From CAYJEQ01 sp964369235 (GTDB lineage Bacteria; Bacillota; Clostridia; Oscillospirales; Ruminococcaceae), in the NCBI GenBank assembly GCA_964369235.1, contig CAYJEQ010000081.1:1-10974 (forward strand): a stretch of 10,974 nucleotides of DNA, read 5' to 3'. Numbering within the stretch: position 1 is the first letter of the stretch; every line of letters begins with the position of its first letter. The notes beneath the pieces were generated by a model. The model worked only from the letters and a program-made list of their open reading frames with translations, had not been told where the DNA came from and made no database searches. Positions 1-6,809 of the stretch are shown piece by piece. The position numbers and the translations under genes were made by a program.

Positions 1-9
1 TGGCGACCT

Positions 10-36
10 ATAACTGTGTGCTAAGCACACAGTTAT
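10..36. repeat. Perfect inverted repeat (13-bp arms, 1-nt centre)
   Basis: Positions 10-22 and 24-36 are exact reverse complements around a single A at 23, with core arms AACTGTGTGCT and AGCACACAGTT. As RNA it would fold into a strong hairpin on either strand. Neither side has a run of T, so it is not a standard rho-independent terminator. It lies downstream of the minus-strand holin and could be a transcript-end or processing hairpin, a protein-binding palindrome, or the edge of a mobile or repeat element that continues left of the window. The structure is certain; its role is not. Confidence 0.6.
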
Positions 37-56
37 TCAGTAAGCATTAAATTATA

Positions 57-98
57 ATGGGGTGTAGTCATCGCAAATTGGCAGTGACTACACCCCAT
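57..98. repeat. Inverted repeat with 14-bp arms, possible holin transcript terminator
   Basis: Positions 57-70 (core GGGGTGTAGTCA) pair perfectly with 85-98 (core TGACTACACCCC) across a 14-nt loop. Read on the minus strand, the direction of the holin gene ending at 185, the hairpin is followed by the A/T-rich stretch TTATAATTTA rather than a clean T-run. It could be a weak terminator for the holin transcript. It sits only 20 bp from the second palindrome at 10-36, so the two may form one structured 3' region or the end of an element. Confidence 0.5.
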
Positions 99-184
99 AG
101 CCTAATGATAAAAGTGAACTACTATGCCCCTTAGGATTTATATTTCATCTTTTCTCAAAAGGCTAGTATTTAATAAATATATAA

Positions 185-583
185 CTACTTTGACAAAGTT
201 TTGTTATAGACCGTTTCCTCTATAATGGTGGATATCCACATATCTACATCACCATAAACCATTGCCACAGCCTCTTTTACTCCATCACTCATTAGGCTAC
301 TAGCCTGTGCTTTTGCCTTGTAGAAGGCTTCCTCTGCCTTATTAGCGTCAAAGTCACCACTGGCTTTAAGCTGACTAACAAAGGTTTGTGAAACCTGATT
401 AACACTGGAAACCACTGCGTTAGTAGCAAAGGCTATATACTCCTCTAGCTGTTTGTTATCAACATTTTGGCTGTATTTTTGTACAAATATAGGTAGGTTA
501 TCTCCTAGAAACTTCACTACTAGGGGCAGTGCCACTACCAGTACAATTTCCAGTAAACCTTCAAGTAACTGAGAAAAATCCAT
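185..583 (-). CDS. Phage holin, LLH family
   Basis: The 132-residue product matches the usual build of LLH-family holins: a short N-terminus, one strongly hydrophobic segment at about residues 10-27 (EIVLVVALPLVV), then an amphipathic, helical, charged C-terminal domain. That domain has the family-like pattern LEEYIAFATNAVVSSVNQVSQTFV at about 46-69, written here as LEEYIAFATNAVV plus SSVNQVSQTFV, followed by LKASGDF (72-78), and VKEAVAMVYGD (102-112) with MW at 115-116 near the end. Holins accumulate in the cytoplasmic membrane and permeabilise it so that an endolysin reaches the wall; some clostridial holins instead help release toxins. The ATG is preceded by GAAAGGA with a rather long spacing of 12 nt. 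No endolysin, tail or integrase gene is visible, and the next minus-strand gene upstream is a 50-residue ORF separated by a terminator. It is either the border of a prophage continuing left or an isolated relic or domesticated holin. The family call is firm; the biological role is open. Confidence 0.85.
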   Translation of the reverse strand: MDFSQLLEGLLEIVLVVALPLVVKFLGDNLPIFVQKYSQNVDNKQLEEYIAFATNAVVSSVNQVSQTFVSQLKASGDFDANKAEEAFYKAKAQASSLMSDGVKEAVAMVYGDVDMWISTIIEETVYNKTLSK

Positions 584-701
584 AATTAAACCGAGTCCTT
601 TCTTTTACTTAACATAATTTTGGGGTATATTCTAGTATATGTTAAGGGTGGGGTAATGGATACAATCTAATAAGTGCAAAACATGGTCATATATATTCTG
701 T

Positions 702-730
702 AAAAAGCAAAAAACCACCTTGTTGGTGGC
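702..730 (-). terminator. Rho-independent terminator after the 50-residue ORF
   Basis: On the minus strand the sequence reads GCCACC-AACAA-GGTGG followed by TTTTTT, GC and TTTTT. The 5-bp stem pairs 715-719 with 725-729. It lies 38 bases past the stop of the small minus-strand gene (767-919) and 119 bases before the holin start, so it would separate the two transcripts at least partly. The stem is short, so termination may be incomplete. Confidence 0.6.
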
Positions 731-766
731 AGATACTTTAAGATATTATATTATAATTATATTATA

Positions 767-919
767 TTATCTTTGGCTGTGGTTTTCTGGGGCTAGATAG
801 TCCTCTTTATGATAATATTCATTAAAGATGTAATCATCAATATCACCCTGTGGCAGAGGTAGGGAAACTTCCTCTCTAGGCTGGGGAGAATTCTCATAAA
901 TTAACTGGTAATATGCCAT
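767..919 (-). CDS. Hypothetical 50-residue acidic, Tyr-rich protein
   Basis: This small ORF encodes MAYYQLIYENSPQPREEV at its N-terminus and ends APENHSQR. It is supported as a real gene by a near-perfect ribosome site, TAAGGAGGTG, with 7 nt between AGGAGG and the ATG, and by a terminator-like hairpin shortly after its stop. The product is acidic (10 Asp/Glu against 3 Lys/Arg), rich in Tyr (7 of 50) and Pro, and has no membrane segment, signal peptide, Cys pair or helix-turn-helix that I can see. I do not recognise the family; it does not resemble the small XkdX phage protein. It is transcribed in the same direction as the holin and divergently from murD. Plausible roles are a phage-derived accessory peptide or a lineage-specific small protein; no function is assigned. 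Confidence 0.7.
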   Translation of the reverse strand: MAYYQLIYENSPQPREEVSLPLPQGDIDDYIFNEYYHKEDYLAPENHSQR

Positions 920-987
920 AGTAACACCTCCTTATATATTATTATATGACAATGGTGTAAATTTGATACCAAAAATTTCTGCTACCC

Positions 988-1016
988 TTGTTTAATCCTT
1001 AAAATTACTATATAAT
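988..1016 (+). promoter_or_regulatory. Sigma-A-type promoter of the murD operon
   Basis: TTGTTT (988-993), a 17-nt spacer, and a perfect TATAAT (1011-1016) form a good vegetative promoter reading toward murD. It would leave a 5' leader of roughly 100 nt. The downstream stretch 1030-1050 contains further TATAAT-like AT repeats without good -35 partners. No riboswitch or T-box motif is recognisable in the leader. Confidence 0.65.
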
Positions 1017-1120
1017 ATCTAAAGATAACTGATATAATATAATATAGTATAAAAAACCATAGTTTTAATTAAATACAGGTTAAATTTAAAATTTACTAAT
1101 AAGAAATAAGAGGTGATTAG

Positions 1121-2506
1121 GTGGATATACTGAGTAATCTGTGGCAGAGTATGTCTGATGGCACAGTAACATTTATAGGTATCGGACTTAGCCATATAGA
1201 ACTAATTAAATCTGCTGTAAAATCAGGGCTTAAAGTTTCAGCCAGAGATAAAAATACCCTAGCAGATTTAGGGCAGATTGGAGAAGAGCTTACAGCTATA
1301 GGTGTAGAGCTTATTCTGGGAGAGGGCTATCTGGATAATTTAAAGGAAGATGTGATATTTCGCACACCGGGATTTACCTACTACCACCCAGCCTTAACAG
1401 AGGCTATAAACTCAGGTAGCAGAGTAACTAGCGAAATGGAGGAGTTTTTTAAACTAGCTCCTTGTAAGATATTTGCCATAACAGGCTCCGACGGTAAAAC
1501 AACCACCTCCCATATAGTATCAGCACTAATGGAGGAACAGGGTTATAATATCCACCTAGGAGGGAATTTAGGTAGACCACTACTACCTGTAATAGATGAA
1601 ATTTCCCCAGAGGATATTGCAGTAATCGAGCTATCTAGCTTTCAGCTTATGTCTATGAATAGCTCCCCAAATATTGCCCTTATAACCAACCTATCCCCAA
1701 ACCACCTAGATGTTCACAAGGATATGGAGGAGTATCTGCTATCTAAGGAGAATATCCACCTTCATCAAGGTGCTACCGACACATTGGTGCTAAACCTAGA
1801 TGATACTATTACAAAAACTAGAAATATAATCCCTAAAGGCAAGCTAAGGCAGTTTTCCTGTTGTGAGAAGGTTTTAGAGGGTGCTTATTTAGATAATGGT
1901 GTTTTAACTTTAGTTAAGGATAATAAGGAAATTCCAGTAATACACAGGGATAAGATACAGCTAAAGGGCAGCCATAATGTAGCTAATTTTCTAGCTGCCA
2001 TGGCAGTAACTATGGACTATGTAGAGGAGAAGGCTATGGAAGTGGTAGCCACAACCTTTACTGGGGTGGAACATCGCCTAGAGCCAGTAAGGGAGCTTAG
2101 AGGGGTAAGATACTATAATGATTCTATAGCGACTAGCCCAACTAGAACTATAGCAGGTATCGAGAGTTTTAATGAATCTATGATTATTATTGCTGGTGGC
2201 AAGGATAAGAATGTACCCTATGATAGCCTCGCAGAGAAGTTTATCCAGAAGGTGCGACTTGTTATCTTAACAGGGGATTCCTCAGTAGCTATAGAACAGG
2301 CAATAAGAACACATAAGGATTATAAAGAGAATAAACCTGTAATAATAAATGCCATAGATATGGCAGAGGCAGTGGCTAAAGCAGAGGAAAATGCCTGTGA
2401 AGGTGAGGTAGTAATACTATCACCAGCCTGTTCTAGCTTTGACAGATATAAGAATTTTGCTGTTAGAGGTAGGGACTATAAGAAATTAGTAATGGAACTA
2501 AAGTAG
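1121..2506 (+). CDS. murD: UDP-N-acetylmuramoyl-L-alanine--D-glutamate ligase MurD
   Basis: MurD is the cytoplasmic ATP-dependent ligase (EC 6.3.2.9) that adds D-glutamate to UDP-MurNAc-L-alanine in peptidoglycan synthesis. The 461-residue product has normal length and all three domains: an N-terminal UDP-binding Rossmann region (about 1-112), the ATP-binding central domain with the P-loop TGSDGKTTTS (121-130), ELSSFQL (170-176) and NLSPNHLDVH (190-199), and the C-terminal domain with SHNVAN (284-289), EHRLE (317-321), NDSIATSPT (333-341) and SPACSSFD (434-441). The NDSIATSPT and SPACSSFD signatures separate MurD from MurC, MurE and MurF. Translation starts at GTG, with AGGTGA 4 nt upstream. 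It is the first gene of an operon with two M42 peptidases, not a division/cell-wall (dcw) cluster, where murD usually lies beside mraY or murG. No key residue appears to be missing. Confidence 0.96.
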   Translation: MDILSNLWQSMSDGTVTFIGIGLSHIELIKSAVKSGLKVSARDKNTLADLGQIGEELTAIGVELILGEGYLDNLKEDVIFRTPGFTYYHPALTEAINSGSRVTSEMEEFFKLAPCKIFAITGSDGKTTTSHIVSALMEEQGYNIHLGGNLGRPLLPVIDEISPEDIAVIELSSFQLMSMNSSPNIALITNLSPNHLDVHKDMEEYLLSKENIHLHQGATDTLVLNLDDTITKTRNIIPKGKLRQFSCCEKVLEGAYLDNGVLTLVKDNKEIPVIHRDKIQLKGSHNVANFLAAMAVTMDYVEEKAMEVVATTFTGVEHRLEPVRELRGVRYYNDSIATSPTRTIAGIESFNESMIIIAGGKDKNVPYDSLAEKFIQKVRLVILTGDSSVAIEQAIRTHKDYKENKPVIINAIDMAEAVAKAEENACEGEVVILSPACSSFDRYKNFAVRGRDYKKLVMELK

Positions 2507-2510
2507 GATA

Positions 2511-2535
2511 AGGTGTAGCTTTAAAGCTATCACCT
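2511..2535 (+). repeat. Hairpin between murD and the first M42 peptidase
   Basis: The perfect 14-bp palindrome TAGCTTTAAAGCTA (2516-2529) is extended by AGGTG (2511-2515) and CACCT (2531-2535), with one bulged T at 2530. The resulting 12-bp stem lies right after the murD stop. It has no following T-run, so it is more likely an RNA processing or stability element, or a weak attenuator, than a full terminator. The downstream gene has its own AAAGGA ribosome site. Confidence 0.5.
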
Positions 2536-2557
2536 AAAGATAGAAAGGAATTAAGCT

Positions 2558-3571
2558 ATGAACACAACAGAGATGCTTATAAAATTTAGCAATACCAGTG
2601 GGGTATCAGGACTTGAGAATGTGGCGATGGAATATGGAGTAGAACTGCTTTCTCCTTATGGCAAGGTGGATACTACCCATCTAGGTAATGTAATCTGCAC
2701 AGTAAAAGAGCCAGTAGAGGGTAAGCCTCATATTATGTTAGTAGCACATATTGACGAAATAGGCATGATAGTAACTCAGATTACTGATAGTGGATTTATC
2801 AAGGTATCCAATGTGGGAGGGTTAGACCGTTCCGCCCTACTATCTGCACCAGTGGTAATTCACGGTAAGAAAAATATAAATGGTATAATCTGCTCTACAC
2901 CACCCCACCTACAAAGTGGCGATGTAAAGAAACTTCCTACAATGGAGGACATTTACATTGATACAGGTTATAGCAAAGAGGAGCTTTCAGAGATAGTAGC
3001 CCTAGGCGATAGAATAACCATGAAATCCACAGCAAAAGAAATGCTAGGTGGACTGGTTACAGGGAAAGCCATGGACGATAGAGCTGGTTGTGTATCCCTA
3101 GTTAAAGCACTGGAATATCTACAGGGACAGGAATATGATTGTGGTTTAACAGTGGTATTCTCAGGTATGGAAGAAGTTGGAGCACAGGGTGCTCAGACAG
3201 CCACCTATATTGTAAAGCCAACCCATGCAATAGCAGTAGATGTAAGTTTTGCCCATACACCTGATGCCAAGCCAGAGAAATGTGGCAAACTATACGGTGG
3301 TGCAATGATAGGTATAGCACCTATACTGGATTACACTATGAGCCAGAAGCTAGAAGAACTAGCTAAGGAAAAGGAAATCCCATACCAGATGGAGATTATG
3401 AACGGCAGAACAGGCACCGATGCAGACAAGGTGGCAATAACAGGCACAGGGGTAAAAACAGCACTGTTATCTATACCACTAAGATATATGCACACAGCTA
3501 TAGAAACACTGGCAGTTACCGATGTAGAAGCAGTAGGAAAGCTAATGTGTGAATACATCAAAGCCCTATAA
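2558..3571 (+). CDS. M42 family metallo-aminopeptidase (first of tandem pair)
   Basis: The 337-residue product is a complete M42 (tetrahedral aminopeptidase, glutamyl aminopeptidase or deblocking aminopeptidase) enzyme, a cytosolic two-metal exopeptidase that trims N-terminal residues from short peptides. The expected active-site landmarks are present in order: AHIDEIG with ligand His64 and Asp66, MDDRAG around 172-177 with the bridging Asp, SGMEEVGAQG with the Glu205-Glu206 catalytic and metal pair, AVDVS with Asp228, and YMHTAIE with His312. The PDZ-like insert typical of the family lies at about 75-160. The ATG is 8 nt after AAAGGA. The family was formerly annotated as endoglucanase or cellulase M, which is not supported here. 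The substrate cannot be read from the sequence. The next gene is a second, clearly diverged M42 paralogue, so the pair may make different homo-oligomers or a mixed particle. Confidence 0.92.
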   Translation: MNTTEMLIKFSNTSGVSGLENVAMEYGVELLSPYGKVDTTHLGNVICTVKEPVEGKPHIMLVAHIDEIGMIVTQITDSGFIKVSNVGGLDRSALLSAPVVIHGKKNINGIICSTPPHLQSGDVKKLPTMEDIYIDTGYSKEELSEIVALGDRITMKSTAKEMLGGLVTGKAMDDRAGCVSLVKALEYLQGQEYDCGLTVVFSGMEEVGAQGAQTATYIVKPTHAIAVDVSFAHTPDAKPEKCGKLYGGAMIGIAPILDYTMSQKLEELAKEKEIPYQMEIMNGRTGTDADKVAITGTGVKTALLSIPLRYMHTAIETLAVTDVEAVGKLMCEYIKAL

Positions 3572-3598
3572 TAGTTATAAAGAAAGGAAGTTAATACT

Positions 3599-4618
3599 GT
3601 GATTGATAATATAATTAAACTATCCCAGATTGCTGGGGTATCAGGTAGAGAAGAAAAGGTTGCAGCAGAGATTTTAGCACAGCTAGAGGGAGTTTGCCAT
3701 ACCCATGTAGATCCACTGGGCAATATAATCGCCTATAAAGAAGGTAAAACTAAAGCTAATAAGAAAATCATGCTGTCGGCACATATGGACGAGGTAGGAT
3801 TTATTATAACCTATATAGATGGTAGTGGACTGCTTAAGTTTTCCACCTGTGGAGGTATAGATGCTAAGGTGGTAGTAGGCAGAAGGGTACTAGTAGGGGA
3901 TAATAACCTAGTAGGACTTATTGGCATGAAAGCCACTCATCAGAAAAGCCAAGAGGAAAAGGACAATGCACCTAGCCTAGATAGTCTGTATATTGATATT
4001 GGGGCTAAGGACAAGGCAGAGGCTGAAACATTAGTTAAACTAGGCGACCGAGCAGTATTTGACTGTGAGAAGGTGGAGCTAGGTGGTGGCATGTTTGCCC
4101 ATAAGGCACTGGATGACCGAGCTGGCTGTGGACTGATGATAGAACTGCTAAAAAATTACGATGAGATTGATTACTACTGTGCCTTTACTGTACAGGAAGA
4201 AACAGGATTAACAGGAGCTGTAGTAGCTGGAAACACTGTACAGCCAGATGTTAATATTGCTATTGAAACCACCACTGCTGGTGATGTAGGTGGGGTGCCA
4301 GTGGACAAGCAGGTTTGTAGAGTAGGTAGGGGGCCTGTGGTATCCTTTATGGATAAAGGTACTATCTATGACAGTGAGCTATACCACAGTATTACAAACC
4401 TAGCTAAGGAAAAAAGTATCCCAGTACAGACCAAAGAAGGGGTATATGGTGGTAATGAGTCCAGAGCTATGCAGGTAGCAGGTAAAGGTGTAAGGGTTGC
4501 AGCAGTTTCCATGCCTTGTAGATACCTACACTCTGCTTATTGTGTGTTAAAGGACAGTGATATAACTGATACCTACAAGTTACTAGAAGCAGCTATTCCA
4601 ATGATTAACAGCCTATGA
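3599..4618 (+). CDS. M42 family metallo-aminopeptidase (second of tandem pair)
   Basis: The 339-residue product is another full M42 peptidase, with AHMDEVG (His62, Asp64), LDDRAG at 171-176, TVQEETGLTGA with Glu200-Glu201, and YLHSAY with His311. At the fourth metal-ligand position, where the first paralogue has Asp228 (AVDVS), this protein has Glu223 (AIETT). This is a conservative change that should still bind metal but may alter the site. Translation begins at GTG, 8 nt after AAAGGAAG. Identity to its neighbour is low outside the motifs by eye, so this is not a recent duplication. Its stop overlaps the ATG of the following GNAT gene by 4 bases (ATGA), indicating translational coupling. It is probably a cytosolic aminopeptidase acting on small peptides; the specificity is unknown. 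Confidence 0.92.
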   Translation: MIDNIIKLSQIAGVSGREEKVAAEILAQLEGVCHTHVDPLGNIIAYKEGKTKANKKIMLSAHMDEVGFIITYIDGSGLLKFSTCGGIDAKVVVGRRVLVGDNNLVGLIGMKATHQKSQEEKDNAPSLDSLYIDIGAKDKAEAETLVKLGDRAVFDCEKVELGGGMFAHKALDDRAGCGLMIELLKNYDEIDYYCAFTVQEETGLTGAVVAGNTVQPDVNIAIETTTAGDVGGVPVDKQVCRVGRGPVVSFMDKGTIYDSELYHSITNLAKEKSIPVQTKEGVYGGNESRAMQVAGKGVRVAAVSMPCRYLHSAYCVLKDSDITDTYKLLEAAIPMINSL

Positions 4619-5400
4619 TTAGATTAGCAGATAATACAAAAGACACCTTGTGGGCAGCAGAAAAATCTCCTATAATAGGCAGTAGGATACACACATTGTT
4701 TTCGGTATATGGCAACGATTTTGATTTTTTAAAAACTTGGCTTTGTTATGATAAGTCTAATAACATATCTGGTATTATGTCCTATCAGGGTAGAACAGCT
4801 AATCTGGTAATGGATGATAATATGGATATGGAGGAGCTGGGAGCATTTCTTTTAAATAGTAGTTTTGATAGTTTAGAGGTAAATCTTCCACAGGGTAATA
4901 TTATAGATAAAAAGCTAGGTGGCAGTGGTATCCCTATTAAAAGCATGGTGCTAACCACCACACCTAACCCACAGCTTCCCAAAGGTATAACTATTTCAGT
5001 AGGAACACCTAAGGAGGTATATAAGCTTATCTGTGATAGCTTTGAGGGTTTTGAGGAAAATAATCTTTACCCTAACTGGCTATACGATACCCATCGCAGG
5101 GTGCTAAGTGGCAATGCTGCCATCTACCTACTGTGTAAAGATGGTTTTCCTGTAGCCACAGCAGGCTACTACTTCTCCAGCCCAAAATACGCCACGATAT
5201 CCAGTGTGGCAACAGATGAAAAACACCGAGGCAGAGGCTATGGCAGAATATTAGTGGAGTATATCTCCAAAGAACTTATAAACAAAGGTAAAACCCCCTA
5301 TATAATCGCAGCCAGTGATGGGTTAATGGATTACTATGGGAAGATGGGGTTTGTACCTATAGACACAGGAATTACTTTTTCCAAAGAGGGGAACAACTAG
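4615..5400 (+). CDS. GNAT family N-acetyltransferase (two-part, divergent N-terminal half)
   Basis: The C-terminal half (about 125-261) is a GNAT domain. It has a strand-rich stretch ending SSVATDEKHRGRGYGRIL (197-213 region), whose R-G-R-G-Y-G element is the acetyl-CoA pyrophosphate-binding motif A, and a terminal YYGKMGFVPI (240-249), the usual motif B. The N-terminal 120 residues (for example IHTLFSVYGNDFDFLKTWLCYD at 25-46, here split as IHTLFSVYGNDFDF and LKTWLCYD) show no acetyl-CoA motif and look like the degenerate first lobe of a tandem GNAT. The acceptor is unknown; amino acids, peptides or small amines are possible given the neighbours. The ATG overlaps the stop of the upstream M42 gene by 4 bases, so it is co-translated. 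It has no good ribosome site of its own, which fits coupling. Confidence 0.85.
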   Translation: MIRLADNTKDTLWAAEKSPIIGSRIHTLFSVYGNDFDFLKTWLCYDKSNNISGIMSYQGRTANLVMDDNMDMEELGAFLLNSSFDSLEVNLPQGNIIDKKLGGSGIPIKSMVLTTTPNPQLPKGITISVGTPKEVYKLICDSFEGFEENNLYPNWLYDTHRRVLSGNAAIYLLCKDGFPVATAGYYFSSPKYATISSVATDEKHRGRGYGRILVEYISKELINKGKTPYIIAASDGLMDYYGKMGFVPIDTGITFSKEGNN

Positions 5401-5403
5401 ATA

Positions 5404-6666
5404 ATGAATGAATTTTTTAACATAGATAGCAGTATAGTGGAGTATGGGGAAAGCTGTGAAAAACAGCTACTGGAAGTTTATAGTGATATAGATAAGGTAG
5501 CACAGCACAATACATATAAGGTAATGAGTGCTTTTTCTAAAAATCGTGTAAGTGAGAACTGTTTCTTTGGCTCTACAGGATATGGTTACGGGGATAAGGG
5601 CAGAGATGTGCTAGATGCAGTGTTAGCTGAGATTTTTGGTGCTGAAGACGCCCTAATTCGCCATAGCTTTGTGTCTGGAACCCATGCTATTGCAGTGGCG
5701 CTTTTTGGCATACTAAGACCTAATGATATTATGGTTTCCTTATCAGGTAGACCTTACGACACCCTACATGGTGTAATCGGTTTATCAGAGGAGGAGGGCA
5801 GAGGCTCATTAAAGGACTTTGGCATACACTACCGACAGGTGGATTTAATGGAAAATGGCAGAATGGATATAGAGAAGATAAAAACCTCAGTTTCCGACGC
5901 TAAAATTGCCTATATCCAGCGTTCTAGAGGATATTCTCTGCGACCATCTATTACCATAGAGGAGATTGCAGAGGTATCAAAAATTGTCAAAGAGATTAAC
6001 CCTAATATTATTGTAATGGTGGATAACTGTTATGGGGAGTTTGTAGAGAAGAAAGAGCCTACACAGGTAGGTGCTGATATTATTATCGGTTCTCTTATAA
6101 AAAACCCAGGTGGTGGTATTGCCAGAACAGGTGGATATATTGCCGGTAGAAAAGATTTAGTAGAGCTGGCTGCTTGCAGACATTCTACAGCTAGTACAGG
6201 TAAGGAAGTAGGCTGTACCCTAGAGGAAAGTCGCAATATGTATATGGGACTGTTCTTTGCCCCAACAGTGGTGGCAGCAGCACTGAAGACTGCTTGCTTA
6301 GCTGCTAAGATGCTACAGGGAAAAGGCTATCAGGTTACCCCACTGCCAGAGGAATATCGCACCGATATTATTCAGGCAGTAACCCTAGGAGATAGAGAAA
6401 GACTAGTTGCTTTCTGCCAAGGTGTTCAGAAAGGCGCTCCAGTGGATTCCTTTGTAGTGCCAGAGCCTTGGGATATGCCAGGGTACACCAGTCAGGTAAT
6501 TATGGCTGCTGGTGCCTTTAACGGTGGGGCTTCTATTGAGCTTTCTGCTGATGCGCCACTGAGAGAGCCTTTTGCAGCATGGCTACAGGGAGGGCTTAAC
6601 TACCCATCAGGTAAACTGGGGATACTTCTTGCTATAGACTCAATGGCACAGCGAGGATTATTATAA
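5404..6666 (+). CDS. Methionine gamma-lyase-like PLP enzyme, YnbB/COG4100 family
   Basis: This 420-residue protein belongs to the fold-type I PLP family annotated as 'methionine gamma-lyase family' or 'aluminum resistance protein' (YnbB). Visible landmarks are FFGSTGYGYGDKGRD (54-68), RHSFVSGTHAIAVAL (86-100) for phosphate binding, VDNCYGEF (206-213) with Asp207 expected to contact the PLP ring nitrogen, and GSLIKNPGGGIARTGGYIAG (229-248), in which Lys233 is the predicted Schiff-base lysine. A conserved WLQGGLNYPSGK lies near the end (393-404). Family members are inferred to cleave C-S bonds of sulfur amino acids, but the true substrate is largely untested. It starts 3 bases after the GNAT stop, with GAGGGG 12 nt upstream, so it is almost certainly in the same operon. 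From general knowledge of Firmicutes, related genes often lie near hfq, miaA or lexA, so this context beside M42 peptidases and murD is notable. Confidence 0.9.
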   Translation: MNEFFNIDSSIVEYGESCEKQLLEVYSDIDKVAQHNTYKVMSAFSKNRVSENCFFGSTGYGYGDKGRDVLDAVLAEIFGAEDALIRHSFVSGTHAIAVALFGILRPNDIMVSLSGRPYDTLHGVIGLSEEEGRGSLKDFGIHYRQVDLMENGRMDIEKIKTSVSDAKIAYIQRSRGYSLRPSITIEEIAEVSKIVKEINPNIIVMVDNCYGEFVEKKEPTQVGADIIIGSLIKNPGGGIARTGGYIAGRKDLVELAACRHSTASTGKEVGCTLEESRNMYMGLFFAPTVVAAALKTACLAAKMLQGKGYQVTPLPEEYRTDIIQAVTLGDRERLVAFCQGVQKGAPVDSFVVPEPWDMPGYTSQVIMAAGAFNGGASIELSADAPLREPFAAWLQGGLNYPSGKLGILLAIDSMAQRGLL

Positions 6667-6793
6667 TAAGCAAAAGTTAAATTAAATATTCTATAGACAA
6701 GAGCAAAACTAATCTTTGATACTATATTTACATTAATAATGATGAGTATTGTGTATTTTTTCTATCTTTGCTCATGGCTAATATTCTAACATA

Positions 6794-6809
6794 AGGAGGG
6801 GAAATTTTG
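6794..6809 (+). promoter_or_regulatory. Ribosome site and TTG start of alr
   Basis: AAGGAGGGG ends 6 nt before the TTG at 6807. No in-frame ATG or GTG follows early enough: the product would lose the conserved first strand (WAVVDLDAVEENV) and then approach the PLP-binding lysine. The strength and spacing of this site decide the TTG start. No convincing sigma-A promoter is visible in the 140-nt gap before it, so alr may be read partly from the upstream operon. Confidence 0.75.

Noticed and set aside
740..770. AT-repeat stretch (TATTATATTATAATTATATT-like) beside the small ORF stop
   Set aside because: Simple low-complexity DNA, similar to the AT repeats at 1030-1050; no organised repeat unit or array.
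6701..6773. 7-bp inverted repeat GAGCAAA/TTTGCTC in the gap before alr
   Set aside because: The arms are short and 59 nt apart with no intermediate structure or T-box/riboswitch motif; likely coincidental.
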